From contig NC_089438.1 of assembly GCF_026210795.1 (NCBI RefSeq), positions 2,625,501 through 2,689,500 of the forward strand: 64,000 nucleotides of DNA, read 5' to 3'. Shown here one piece after another: positions 23,041 to 34,163 of this stretch (positions within the stretch are counted from its first letter, which is position 1; every line of letters starts with the position of its first letter). The stretch is from Rhizophagus irregularis (lineage: Eukaryota; Glomeromycota; Glomeromycetes; Glomerales; Glomeraceae). The notes under the pieces are model-generated. The model was given only the letters and a program-made list of their open reading frames with translations, had not been told where the DNA came from and searched no databases. The position numbers and the translations under genes are program-made.

Positions 23041-23360
23041 TTCTTTTTCTTTTTAACTACTGGAACTTTCTTTTTCTTGGCGGCTATGTTAACAGTAGTC
23101 CGTTCAATGGCTTTGGATGATGTTTCCGCTGTTTCGGTAACTATCATTGGTTCAACTGTTTTAGGTATATCAAGTGGAGCAGTCGGAATATCAATAGGTT
23201 GTAACAGTTCCTCTTCTTCCGAAACGACTGGTCTAGGATATGGTTTGACTCTTCTCGTTTGACTCCTTCGTTGGGCAGGATAAGCTTCGAATAAGGTATT
23301 TAATGATATAGAGGATTTATCAGGTTTTGCATCTATACCTCCGGTAGATGCACCATTTAG
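23041..23360 (-). pseudogene. Gypsy pol N-terminus in the -1 frame
   Basis: From the gag stop the -1 frame is open for about 105 codons. It encodes a Pro/Glu-rich then Lys-rich linker (KPYPRPVVSEEEELLQ.., AAKKKKVPVVKKKK) up to the nested element at 23040, beyond which protease follows. The ORF has no start of its own, consistent with expression by ribosomal frameshifting. Confidence 0.65.
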
Positions 23361-24994
23361 TTTAAAGATGGCTGTTGACCATTACCAATGGTCGTATTAC
23401 TCGCAGAGTTTAACTGCTTCAGCAATTCTTGTACTAAACTTTGGGTATCGTTGGTAGTTGAAGTCGAAGTAGGAGGAGCAGTTACAACAGGCGCGACGGC
23501 AGCATTGGTATTATTGACGTTCATTGAATTAATTGGGCACCGGTGGCTTACATGTCCAGGTTCGCCACAAGCATAGCAAACGATTGGTCGATTTGATCCC
23601 GAAGGAGCGTTCGGATTTCTACTATCACTTCGTGGTGGTGGTCGATTTCCTGTAACCTTTTTTCCGATCTCTGTGATTTGCTCAGTTAGAGCTGCAACCA
23701 ATTTAGTGAGCTTGGTAATTTCAGACGTAGTTTGACTGGCATAGTTCAATAACTTCGTCTTTCCTGATCGTAAGGTAAGTTCACAACCTTTGGCTCTTCC
23801 TATCGCATCTGCTAATGTTTGATCCCCAAAGGGTTTTACCGCCATATAGAGCTCAGGTTGCAATCCAGAAACAAATTTCCGAGCTTGTAAATTATCGGGA
23901 TAGGCGAACGCTGCATCGTTAACTCGCTGATAGAGTTCTTGAATGGACGAGGCGTATTCATCTACGCTTTCATTCGGTTGTTGCTGCCTCTGATCTAACT
24001 CAGTCGCCCACATCTCTACCATAGCCGCAGTCTGAAACCGGGTAAGGAAAGCATGTTCAAAGTTATTAGCGTTGGCTGCTGCTGCCCAGGTGTTAATAGG
24101 TGCTTGTACCGCTGTTTGATACCAAACGGCAGCTGGTCCTTTAAGATAAGCAGGGACTATTTGTAATTTCCGCGCGATATTCCATCTATTAGCCATCGCG
24201 GTTGCATTAAATTCGTTCAACCAGGTGATGGGATCTTGGTTTCCGCCACTAAACGTTGGCACCTGCGCAACGTTATGGTTCCGATTTTGTAAAGCATTGT
24301 TATTCGTGGCTACCATAGCGTTTAGTGTGTTCATGGCATTTCCGAGATTGTTTGGAGCTAACATTTGTCCTGTTAAGGCTTGCACGGCTGCTGTCAAGGC
24401 TTGAATATCTGCTTGGTTGACTTGAGGGGCTTGGTTGAATCGGTTAGGAGATTGTCCTTGACCTTGATTATTTTGAAGATTTGACATATTTTCGTCTTCA
24501 AACAGGTATTCTAGATATAACGGTTCGTTAATAAAAAGAAGATTTCTAGGATATCGTAATATCGGAGAAGTTGGTGGTGTTATAAAAGACAGTTCATAAC
24601 CTAACGGTTCGTCTTCGTGCTGATAATGAACGAAAGGGTCAAGGTTAAAATTCTGAAACCTTTCACGAGCTGTATATATCTTGATAGCTAATTTATCATA
24701 AGAAAACGAGGCGTTTTGGTATCTAATACTTGATATCAATTTCCGAATAAGATATTGTTGCCTTAATATCGTTCTTTGACTATATTCGTAAAAATATTGA
24801 ACGGTTTTTGCAGAATAAGACAATGTGAGAGTTTCTAGTGAATACCAGTTCCAAAATCGTAGAAAATATCGGTCTGGTATTGTGAGAACAGGATGACAAA
24901 TACGACAAGAATCGTCTGCTAATTCAAATAGAGGAATATTAGGATATGTCCAGTGTAACTGATCGTGGCGTTTCAGGAGATTTCTATTGTTCAT
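23357..24994 (-). CDS. Gypsy gag, about 545 aa
   Basis: The ORF is open without lesions. I take ATG 24994 (MNNRNLL) as the start because the codons upstream are not methionine; an internal Met at about 24488 (MSNLQNNQG) could start a shorter product. Order of parts: an unusual N-terminal domain of about 170 residues with a CRICH motif, a Gln/Asn-rich linker, the gag capsid-like domain (DPITWLNEFN.., AYLKGPAAVWYQ.., SVDEYASSIQELYQRV..), a basic linker and one zinc knuckle, CYACGEPGHVSHRC. Gag forms the virus-like particle and packages RNA through the knuckle. The stop codon is preceded by a slippery site. Confidence 0.85.
   Translation of the reverse strand: MNNRNLLKRHDQLHWTYPNIPLFELADDSCRICHPVLTIPDRYFLRFWNWYSLETLTLSYSAKTVQYFYEYSQRTILRQQYLIRKLISSIRYQNASFSYDKLAIKIYTARERFQNFNLDPFVHYQHEDEPLGYELSFITPPTSPILRYPRNLLFINEPLYLEYLFEDENMSNLQNNQGQGQSPNRFNQAPQVNQADIQALTAAVQALTGQMLAPNNLGNAMNTLNAMVATNNNALQNRNHNVAQVPTFSGGNQDPITWLNEFNATAMANRWNIARKLQIVPAYLKGPAAVWYQTAVQAPINTWAAAANANNFEHAFLTRFQTAAMVEMWATELDQRQQQPNESVDEYASSIQELYQRVNDAAFAYPDNLQARKFVSGLQPELYMAVKPFGDQTLADAIGRAKGCELTLRSGKTKLLNYASQTTSEITKLTKLVAALTEQITEIGKKVTGNRPPPRSDSRNPNAPSGSNRPIVCYACGEPGHVSHRCPINSMNVNNTNAAVAPVVTAPPTSTSTTNDTQSLVQELLKQLNSASNTTIGNGQQPSLN
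23360..23366 (-). promoter_or_regulatory. -1 ribosomal frameshift slippery site TTTAAAC
   Basis: In the gag frame the last codons are TCT TTA AAC followed by TAA, so the heptamer T TTA AAC sits directly before the stop. It fits the X XXY YYZ rule for -1 slippage and is one of the strongest known slippery heptamers. Slipping back one base enters the open pol frame. A downstream RNA structure was not assessed. Confidence 0.65.
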
Positions 24995-25065
24995 ACAATA
25001 GGAAAGATTATCCTTTGTTGTCAAGTCAATTCAGGGGTAATCGTACGGTCAGTTTTTGTTTGTTT

Positions 25066-25081
25066 CTGGCAGAAGGCACCA
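25066..25081 (-). promoter_or_regulatory. Gypsy primer-binding site
   Basis: Two bases inside the 5' LTR the minus strand reads TGGTGCCTTCTGCCAG. Starting with TGG, it is complementary to a tRNA 3' CCA end, as expected of a minus-strand primer site. I cannot name the tRNA. Confidence 0.6.
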
Positions 25082-25083
25082 AT

Positions 25084-25963
25084 TGTTACCGAATAATGAC
25101 GGTAATTAAGGGACGAATGGCGGATGACTTATATCGTATAACTACACGAATACCAACAAAATTCTTACTCAATACTACCTATCCAAGGTACTTCCGGTAT
25201 TGTTCGTTAAGAATCGTCAAGGTAAACACTATAAAATATGATAAATGGAAATACGCAATGGTTATAACAACAACTGTTATATGACTGTTAGAAACAACGT
25301 GTAATATTGACCAAATATAACGATTTTATTAAACAGGTGTAAATTCGGATCTTTACAGCAAAGCGATAAAAGTGACAGAAAGGGATGGGAAATATATTTT
25401 AAAGATATTTAGCGACAAATAACTACAGAAAAATAGCTATATCGTAACTATTCTATCAAAGAGTTGGCAGAAGGTATATTTATATCTTATTTTATCTAGC
25501 TGTCATCTCTTTTTCCTGTCATCAAGGCAAAATCTAATCTATAGATGTCTATTGATGAGTTATTGATTTCGTAATATATCAATACGATTACAATACGATT
25601 ATAAGCCACTTTTAATAAAGTACAAATGATAATTTTAGACAGTTAATTACTATTGAGCTAATTTTCCCACAATAGCTTCTAATTAAATTCAATAAAATTG
25701 TTTACATATAAATAGTACAAATAAAGAAAATAAATAATAATAAATAAATAAATTAAAATAACTATAAAAACGATATATAAGTAAATCTTTCAAATAAAAT
25801 CAATATCTTTAATATAGTTAACCGATATACACAAATCAACAATTATCATACATCGGCGTGAATCGTCTCATAACACCGGAAATCGACATGTACACAAATG
25901 TACCGAATTTCATCAGATCACCATATAATATCGGAAATCACATGCGCAAAATTTCACGTAACA
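25084..25963 (-). repeat. Gypsy 5' LTR
   Basis: Complete LTR of about 880 bp, starting TGTTACCG and ending CGTAACA. It is the uninterrupted counterpart of 11977-12616 plus 15761-16001, differing at only scattered positions. Confidence 0.9.
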
Positions 25964-26282
25964 ATGGCAATATATGAAAGATTTTCAGATATCATTAAGA
26001 ACTTCTCAAAGGATAAAGAATTAGCATATGCATTATTAGACTTAGTAGAAATATTATCAAAAAAGAAACCTACAACATTCAACATTATAGATTACAATAT
26101 ACAAAGAATATTCACATATCCTAATGATGAATATAGAAATGAATTCAGCATCTACCATATTAAAGGAGATGGGGATATGGATGAAGACACAGATGAAGAC
26201 ATAGATGAAGACATAAATGAAAAAGAGCAGAATGAATTCAATGAATACTACCAGAATCTTGCACCGACTACTGAGAGCCAAC
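25964..26282 (+). pseudogene. P2, part 2 of 3
   Basis: Continues the reading frame of 11715-11976. After the second ATGG copy (25964-25967) come a helical segment (RFSDIIKNFSKDKELAYALL), a mixed region and a highly acidic repeat (MDEDTDEDIDEDINEKEQ). It ends at the AAC target site of the CACTA element (26280-26282). The ATG at 25964 is an internal Met of the original gene, not a start. Confidence 0.65.
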
Positions 26283-26468
26283 CACTGGTCGAAATCAAAA
26301 CTTTCGGTCATGTGACAAATCGGCAAAAGTTTGGCAGATTTTGGCTCAATTTCGGAAGCTATTAAAAATCGGTCAATTATATTCCAAATTTTGACATAGT
26401 CGATTTATAAAAATCGGTAGAATATCGATAATGTAAATAATTGAATAAATATTATTAACAATTTTTAT

Positions 26469-26600
26469 ATGAACAATGTTTATTGTATAACCGATTTTTG
26501 TACGAATGCTGTATGAACAATGTTTATTGTATAACCGATTTTTGTACGAATGCTGTATGAATGATGTTTATTGTATAACCGATTTTGTACGAATGCTGTT
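26469..26600 (+). repeat. 44-bp tandem repeat, three copies
   Basis: Three near-identical units containing ATGTTTATTGTATAACCGAT and TTGTACGAATGCTGT lie in the left subterminal region of CACTA A. They may be transposase-binding subterminal repeats, as is common in CACTA elements; that role is inferred. Confidence 0.65.
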
Positions 26601-26769
26601 AATTATAAATTATTTACAGTCAACTCTCTTTATAGTCACACATTTGGGACAGTCCATATTTGGTGATTATAAAGAGATGTGACTATATAAAAAATTTCTT
26701 ATATTAGTATATCATAATTCCGGCCAAAAATTAACATAATTTTAGCCAAAATTATACTCAAAACTTTAT

Positions 26770-27335
26770 TGTATCGTAACTCTGCCAATATTAATCGTAG
26801 AGAGATGATCTTACCGCCATTCGATTCGTCTTGATGAGACGGTTCTAATGGTATAAAATACATCGAAATCCAATCACTAGATTAATTTCCGAAATTAAAA
26901 AAATATTAATGGTTTTTGTGTAATAACTCTGCCAATATTGATCCTAGAGAGACGATCTTACCGCCATTCGATTCGTCTTGATGAGAAGGTTCTAATGGTA
27001 TAAAATACATCGAAATCCAATCACTAAATTAATTTCCGAAATTAAAAAATATTAATGGTTTTTGTGTAATAACTCTGCTAATATTGATCCTAGAGAGACA
27101 ATCTTACTACCATTCGATTCGTCTTAATGCGACGAATCTAATGGTATAAAATACATCGAAATCCAATCACTAGATCATTTTCCGAAATTAAAAAATATTA
27201 AATGGTTTTTAAGTAGTAACTCCGTCAATATTGATCACAGAGAGATGAGCTTACCACCATTCGATTCGTCTTGATGAGGCGATTCCAACGAGCTATTAAT
27301 CGTCTTTTTACAATCACTAGGTACTGAGAAATTTA
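26770..27335 (+). repeat. Subterminal direct repeats, about 136-157 bp, four copies
   Basis: Each copy contains AACTCTGCCAATATTGATC, CCGCCATTCGATTCGTCTTG and ATCGAAATCCAATCAC words. A fifth partial copy lies at 30745-30830 in the same orientation, on the other side of the coding region. They are likely part of the element's replication or transposition signals. Confidence 0.7.
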
Positions 27336-27579
27336 GCAAAATGTTAAATGGCGCAGTAAACGTAAATCAAGAAATATAATAATGCCGATGCTTAACATTT
27401 TGTTGAATAACTCATCAGCCAGTGGTCACAAAAGGATAAAACTGATAAAACAAAAAACTAAAAACTAACTCTCTCCCGTTGCCCTCACGACAATATTTAC
27501 ATAAAAATAAAATAATTTTTTTCAAAATTTTTTATTATTTTTTCTTTTATTTTTATCCTTCCTATTTTTATTCTGGCCT

Positions 27580-29913
27580 ATGGCCTTTTCTCACGACTTC
27601 TCAACTTTGAGTTGGGATGAAGTTCTTTCTAAACTTCGCGAAGTTGAGGACCTTTGCGCTAAGTGCGCCCTTAAACAAGAAACTCTTTTTGCTCGTTTCA
27701 ACTCTCTTCCTGACGGTTCTTCTGCCAAGTCACGTGCTTACCTCGCTTTTGGCCCCTCCGCCTACTAGACAACTCTCTTTCTGAACAAAAACGCCTTTTA
27801 CACTTGCGTTTGGACTTTCTTTCGTCTACTGCGGATTCAGAAAAGGATTTCGCTATCCCCCCTGTTGACGATCATCCATCACATGATGATCTAATGAATG
27901 ATGATCTACCTCCTCTTCCATTAGCTATTTGGGCTTCTAAACACGAGGCTGATCCCAATATCATCTTAGATTTATGTACCCCTTCTACACGACGTACCAA
28001 TCATTTACGCCCTTCACAGCGTATTCCTAAATTTCTTTGTAAACGCGTATCCTCTATGATTTCCCCTGCATCCTTTAAACGCGCACAGAAAATTAAGACA
28101 AAATTGTCTTTTACGCGTTTGGTTTTATCTCCTTCTACAATACGTTTATTGGTTTCACCTTTATCATGTCCCTCCGAACCTAAAAGTCCCTTCCAAAATA
28201 AACTCCCAGACTCCGCTTTCATTACTCCCCAAATTTCAGCTTTAGTGGATACCGTTGAGTATGACAATAACGTTCCTCCTCCGGTCCTTTCTTTAAATAG
28301 TATACCTGTGGGAATTTTACCCGCAACTTCTGCTTCAGCCCTCCTTCATGATAATGTACAGTGTTCATCTTACACTTTCACAATACGTACCATCCTGGAT
28401 GGATGGATACGTCCTGCTCGAAATATTGGCTCTAACCGTTTATATTCTATTCGCCGAGGCAACTGTTACTTTATTTCTTTTGGACCCCACTCCTGATTCG
28501 GATAATTGTTATTTGATTTATACCAATTCTCCTTTCCTTTCAACTACTGATCCATTTCAATTTACATCTGACCGCCCTTCTCCTAATTTGAAATTTATTT
28601 TATCAAAATTTTTAACCTTTTTCTTTTGCTGACAAAACCGTATTCCCTCCCGTGCTCAGCGTAAATATTTTAATAGATTATGCCAGCTTTTATTAACACA
28701 ACGTGTTACCTCTCTTGCCCGTTGGTCATCTTCTCATCGTAATAATAGATGTACTCGTACCTTTATCCAATTTCGATATCATCAATCTTGCTTTTACCTT
28801 GGCCTTTATTTTGGTTGCCCATTTTGCAAGACTCCTGCTGCCTATGTTATGTCTCAATTTCGTCATGCTTGTCATATTCATGACAAAAAACTTGTTCATA
28901 CTCCTCCTCCTCCTCCTTCTTCTCCTTTCACTTTACCTTGTAACCATGTGTCTAAAAGACACGCTGATGGTTTTTATAAAGATGTAACCTGCCGACGCTT
29001 AGGACTTTCCTATCGCAAATCTTATGCTTTTCATCATGTTCTTAAGGATGACAGTGGTTCACTTTTAGCACGAACTCTTATCTCATACTCCGCTCACAAA
29101 TCCATTTCCCACCCTACGAAGAAACAACTTGCCCGTCAAGCACGCCATAAAGACCTTTTATCAGTCCGGAGCAAATTTTTACGACATGTTGTTCACCCCG
29201 ATCTTCTTAACTCTTCTATGTGGATGGCTACTAAGGATTCTGCTATAGTCATTCCTCCTACCTCCTATTATTTGACTATGTCTACTACTGATTACTCAAT
29301 TGTCCAGAATATACGTAATCTTGTATCGTCGCGTCCTGATGTTTCTTTCTGTTTGAAAGAACGTTCACCTCATTCTTCTGTCACGTTCGTGTCTTCTCAA
29401 TTTACAGGTTCTATCCAAAAAGTGGTTTTGAATCCCTCTTCTGTAGTTGGAAGTCATTTTATTATTGACAAACCCACCTCTGGTCCCTTTGTTGGTCTGA
29501 ACTGCCCTGTTATTGATTATCAAGATTTTAAAACTCTTGGCTTTAGTCGTTCCATTATTGATATGGTCCGAAGGATACTCTCGAATAGTGCTTCCGTTTA
29601 TGTACCTTCTCATAATTTTCTCTGGTTAGTAATTTCCAAGCACAACACTTCTTCGGTATCAAAGAAATATCTTCAAGATGCCATCCAATCTGTCATCACC
29701 AAATCGGCCTCCTCTTCGACATTTTCACATCTTTGGAATAGTGATACACGGTTTTCTTTCAAACTTGGTCGTGTTAAACCTTGTGATATCTTGATGTTAT
29801 TGGATGTTTGTGCACCTTGGTTTGATTCGCATCCTTACCCTGCTCCTTTTGATTTCCAAACACCGTGGGATTTACCCGCTGATTTTGTTCATCCTGTTTT
29901 TTTAATGCGCTAA
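27580..29913 (+). pseudogene. Unrecognised Zn-finger protein of the 4.4-kb element, frame-broken
   Basis: Coding character is clear from higher GC, pyrimidine-rich third positions and non-repetitive composition, but the frame changes at about 27765, at about 28490 (a C run) and near 28600-28635 (a TGA plus shifts). The segments are: an N-terminal helical part (SWDEVLSKLREVEDLCAKCA), a Ser/Pro-rich middle, a Cys/His cluster near 28815-28870 (GCPFCKTPAAYVMSQFRHAC followed by HIH), a basic segment, and a 300-residue C-terminal domain ending PADFVHPVFLMR. I see no DDE triad, polymerase, helicase or recombinase motif. It sits alone between inverted ends with TA duplications, so it is the element's own product or cargo. 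I do not recognise the family. Confidence 0.55.
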
Positions 29914-30199
29914 TTGCACTGGTTTCTTATTAATTAATTAATTAATTACTTTCCTTTAATTATTCTCCTTTTTTTTTCTCTCTCTCTTTCTTTTTCACTT
30001 CTCTCATGCTTATTTTAAGCTTTCCTATTTCCCTTCCTCTCTTTTTATGAATCCAAATTTTATCATTCTGTATCGGAAATTTATATACAGCGCTTTAGCG
30101 ATTGATGAATTTACTCTATTGAATTACAAAATTTTACAACATTTTATGTCAGCCAGAATTTACACATAAAACTTCGGTTAAAGATTAATTCGACTAGCT

Positions 30200-30487
30200 T
30201 GCTAGTGAAAAATTATATGGTGAATTTGGCTATGCCGGAATGTTCTTTTCCATGCTTGGGAAGAGTCGCAGGGTATCTCGGCTGCTTCCAAATTACGTGG
30301 CCCATCTATAAATTCTCTTCCTCATGTCACTTCTTCACAAATCAACAACTCTTCTTTGGCGACAGTTTCTCAGGATTCCTGGATTTCTTGGATATCCTCT
30401 TCTATAATTCGGGGTGGATCGTGGATCTCGCACCTGGATTTTCTGCGCCGCTTAACAGTTCAACCTCTTAGGGTCTCTTTCTGGTAA
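30200..30487 (+). pseudogene. Possible coding remnant downstream
   Basis: A short frame ending at TAA 30485-30487 is Ser-rich and coding-like (SSLATVSQDSWISWISSSII, then LRRLTVQPLRVSFW). A second overlapping frame is also open. It could be a last exon or a remnant of the same element gene; the evidence is composition only. Confidence 0.25.
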
Positions 30488-31028
30488 CGGACTGGATTTT
30501 TGGATGTTGGATAGTTGACTCACACTGGCCTTCGGGTAAAGTTGAGGTATGCGATTCTGTAATAATTTAGTTTTTCTTTGCTTTAATTTATTTTAGTTTA
30601 GCTTGTATGAGTCGTGAAGCTACTCTTTATATTTTTTATTAGTTTATTTTCTTATTTTTGTAATATTGTTCGACTATTTTTTCGAAACCAAAATATAAAT
30701 AAAAGATAAAGTCAAAAGACTGTTTGCACAGCAAAAGGATAAAACTACCACCATTCGATTTATCTCAGTGAGACGATTCTAACAAGCTATGATACATCTT
30801 TGTACGATTATTAGATGCCAAGTTATTTAATATATTCTTTATATAACTGTGATTATAAACAGTTCTTTTTAATATAAGATTTTTGAGGATAGGTGTGATA
30901 GTGACTATAGATAGATTGTGACTATATAGGATAGTTTTTAATAATAAAGTGTTTTGAACATTCAACTGGTGTGACTATATAGTAGAATGTGACTATAACG
31001 GGAGTGACTATAGAGGGAGTTGACTGTA

Positions 31029-34000
31029 TTTAATATGATACTTTCTATTAATATGATTAATTGCTAAATATTCTACTGCATTTCGCCGGTCTGAAATTTT
31101 ATATTTTACTGGAATAAACCAACCTAAAATATGATGTACCGGAATAATGCAGTCACGGCTCTCATGATAAAATTCAGATCTCCATAGTTCAACGGTACAA
31201 GTTTCGTGTTCATTGTCACTACTAAAATAATATCAAACATCGCTGGAAGCTACATGTTGATTCTACCGAACATAGGCTAGGAAATGTTTGGCAGATTGAT
31301 TTTGCAAATTAATTGTATGTTTAAAAAAAATATTATATCTGGCCAGGATAACAATCGACTTCGCCATCCGATGTCACAAATTTGGCCAGAATAAACGAAC
31401 TATTTACATGTCGAGACAACATCAAAGAGCTGAATATTTCAGAACCAATTTGACATCTCCTGAATTTGTTCATTTTGACATTAATAACTATTGAACCTTC
31501 TGGCCCTTCTCCAAACGGCTTTTGAAAATTGTACATTTCGTAGGTTGCATTGTAATATTCTACAATCCGGTCAAGCATATCATCTGATAATACAATATTT
31601 TCAGTAGATGGTCTTAACATTTCGCCTGGAAATGGTTCTTGTCCAGTAATCGGCAATTGTCGGATATCTTGCGAATATAATAAATATCTTCTCATTTCAT
31701 CTAAAGAAAATTCGTCAGTTTCCGAAAGTGAACCAACTACAGTTGTATTATTAAGTAAATCGAGACCCTTTGTCTCAATCCCGGAGCTTATTAAATTAGC
31801 AATTTGATTATCGTTCATTAATCGCCGCATAATTTCAGGTTCAATTTTTCGATGACTGTTCAGAAAAGAACCTAAAAATAACAAATATTATAATCGGCCT
31901 TTTTAAATTGTGAATTATAAAATATTAAATTCGAACTCACCTAACATACCGTTCATACGCTCAAATGAAAAACACCAGAAAGTGTAAAGGGGACCGAAGT
32001 CATGTGCACATTCACATAAGTGAAGAGAAAGATGTAGGTTTGGCGTTATCATATCTCGACCGTAATGGGTTTCTATTAATTTTATGACTTCAACTAGTCT
32101 TTGGTGAGCTTCATTCATGAAAGCGGTTTCCACAATTCGACTTACTAATATCGAGCATATTCTTACATAATGTGTAAGAATCTTCCTATCTACAACCGAA
32201 AGATGATCCCAAAGTGCTACAGTGGCGTAAATATTAAAAAACAATCGCCATTGGTCTGCGGTAAAATTAGCAAAACCTTCACCAGAATAGATTTTGCCTG
32301 GAATTCGACCTAAATCAGAGGGTATTTGGAATTCATTCATCTTTTTCTGAATTATTTTTAGAGTTTCTTGTGATAATACGCCCGTCTCTATCCAAAGTCG
32401 TTTAACTATCCATCTTGCAATGCCTAAGAATAGACAATGCATTGGATCCACAATCGTGAACATAATTGGGTCAAAGTATGGTAAACGAAGTAATTCGGAC
32501 CATCTGACTCCAGTCTGTTTCGCAAACCGATTTTGTGAAGCGTCCAAATTACAACGTCTCCATCCTAGAGCGTTTTGACGATGTTCGTTCGAATTCTGAG
32601 TAATGAACCAGTCATCCATATTCTCCATACCTGCAAAATTATTTTTTCTGTTTTCATAATTTGCGTGTTTCATACACCGATGACAAGAGGCGAGTGCCGA
32701 AACATGACCGCAAATTTTTCTTGCGGCAGGTATGTCACATGACACTAGGATTAGAGCTGCACGAATCCTCTTTCTATTTTTGCATTCGTATGTCCGATTT
32801 AGAGTTACACCACTCCAAAGTGATTCTAAATCATCAACAATCAGAGCTAAATAGTGATTAATTCTATGTAAACTCACTTCATTTGGGCCAGGTAAAAGCC
32901 CAAGAATCAACATATTTTCTTGCTTAAATTGGATGTCTCTCGGAAGATTGCATATTGCAGCATATATGACTCCAGTGCTATGTATCGTTCTGTCAAACGG
33001 CTGAAACCAGTCAAGGTTCAGCATCAATCCGAGATGTGAATCGGCAACATCGGGACGAAAGAAATTACTTGAATTATCATTATCTTTTAGGGTTCGCCAC
33101 ACTTTCCCATCATAAATGTCCGTTAAAATGTCATCATGATTTGGACGATTTGCCCAGTGTCGAAAGGATTTTTCAAATTCTGGTCGATTGTACATTTTCC
33201 TCAATTGTTGACAAATATTAATTTAGGTTTCAAACTTAGTTTTTCGTTTGTTAATAAGATTCGGTCATATAATGGAGTTTGACACCGCTTTAATCTACGA
33301 CTTGTTGAATTTGGAAATTCAATATGTTGACATTTCGTTACAGTAAGGTCTTCATCTTGATTAAAATTTTCCAATTCTTGTTTATTATATAATTTATGAC
33401 ACTTTTGACACGGCACAAAGCTATGAAATAGGTCTTTAAGACCAAGCGCATTTTTTGCAAGAAACAAAGTGCCAGGAAATGTATCAAAATTGGAACCTCC
33501 GATTTCTCTTAACACCAGTTTCATGAATTTTATTAATGATTCTGTTCCTGTTTCTGGAAGGTTAAACCTTGTCCGAAATCTCATAATCCAGATTAAAATC
33601 CATAATATTCGGTTATCATTTGCCACCTCTGTATTAATTGATGGTTCAAATGGAGGACATGAATAATTCTCAAAAATTTTAGAATATTCATTATTTGCCG
33701 AATCATCATTATCATCAATGCCAGTATCAGATTCGGTAGCTTCTGATTGTTCGAAGTCGTTAATAAAAAGTTCAGTGAAAGTTGTTAAAAGTTTAGTATA
33801 TCTTGATACACGTTCCCGAGGTAAATAATTGAAATCAGAATCGTCGGTTTCTTGATTTTCTTCTTCTATATCTTCTATATCAACAGTATCTTGTGAAACT
33901 TCAATTTGTTGCCTACTAAACCTAGCTGACTGATATAACTCATCGTTTGTATTTTGTTGAGACGATTCAGCTTCAATATCTTTCTGAATTGACATTTGGC

Positions 34001-34163
34001 TTGATGAACTTGCATGTTTTCTCTGTGTGCGAGGATCGACCAATTTTCCTTCACATTTGTCACAAAAACAGTTAACTTTTGTCCTTGTGCTGAACCTAAT
34101 TGGTTTAGCAATTGGTCAAGAATCGTCTTTGAGTACACTTGATATTGACCTTTTTCTTGTCAT
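31029..34163 (-). pseudogene. CACTA A transposase (Tnp2 / Transposase_21 type)
   Basis: The start is ATG 34163, with a TGA about 16 codons in (CGA to TGA fits) followed by a CFCDKCEGKLV zinc-binding motif. Next come an acidic region, CQKCHKLYN, and the conserved transposase core with DWFQPFD, GHVSALASCHRCMKHANYE, FTIVDPMHCLFLGIARWI and FWCFSFERMNGMLG. An intron (31872-31940, GTGAGT..TTTTTAG) follows GMLG, and the gene ends at HIK-stop where the 4.4-kb element inserted. There are frameshifts near 33203 and in the last exon. Tnp2 cuts at the CACTG ends. It is close along its length to the copy at 56853-60075, with the same intron position. Confidence 0.85.

Larger units (their letters stand above)
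11977..25963 (-). mobile_element. Ty3/gypsy LTR retrotransposon with nested insertions
   Basis: The element reads on the minus strand: 5' LTR at 25084-25963, then gag, protease, reverse transcriptase/RNase H, integrase and 3' LTR (11977-12616 plus 15761-16001). LTRs are about 880 bp, start TGTTAC and end GTAACA, and are nearly identical, so the insertion is fairly young. The target duplication is ATGG at 11973-11976 and 25964-25967. The protease-RT-RNaseH-integrase order identifies Ty3/gypsy. The 3' LTR is split by a DNA transposon (12617-15756), and the pol region is split by a microexon-array element (20242-23040). Several pol stops and catalytic substitutions show this copy is dead. Confidence 0.9.
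26617..31026 (+). mobile_element. 4.41-kb element with Tc1/pogo-like ends and an unknown protein
   Basis: The left end begins CAGTCAACTCTCTTTATAGT and the right end, reversed, begins CAGTCAACTCCCTCTATAGT. Both are flanked by TA (26615-26616 and 31027-31028), as for Tc1/mariner/pogo elements. Near the right end the GTGACTATA word recurs four times. It inserted exactly at the end of tnp2, whose TAA stop is recreated by excision. About 140-bp direct repeats flank the coding part on the left (26770-27330, four copies) and right (30745-30830, one copy). The coding part does not resemble a Tc1 or pogo transposase. Confidence 0.75.

Noticed and set aside
24946-25284. 112-codon plus-strand ORF over the gypsy gag/LTR junction
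   Set aside because: It overlaps gag antisense and the LTR; the same LTR frame recurs at 11968-12177, so it is a repeat by-product.
26617-31026. Simple assignment as a pogo/Tigger element
   Set aside because: The ends and TA duplication fit, but the coding region shows neither a CENP-B-like DNA-binding domain nor a DDE triad.
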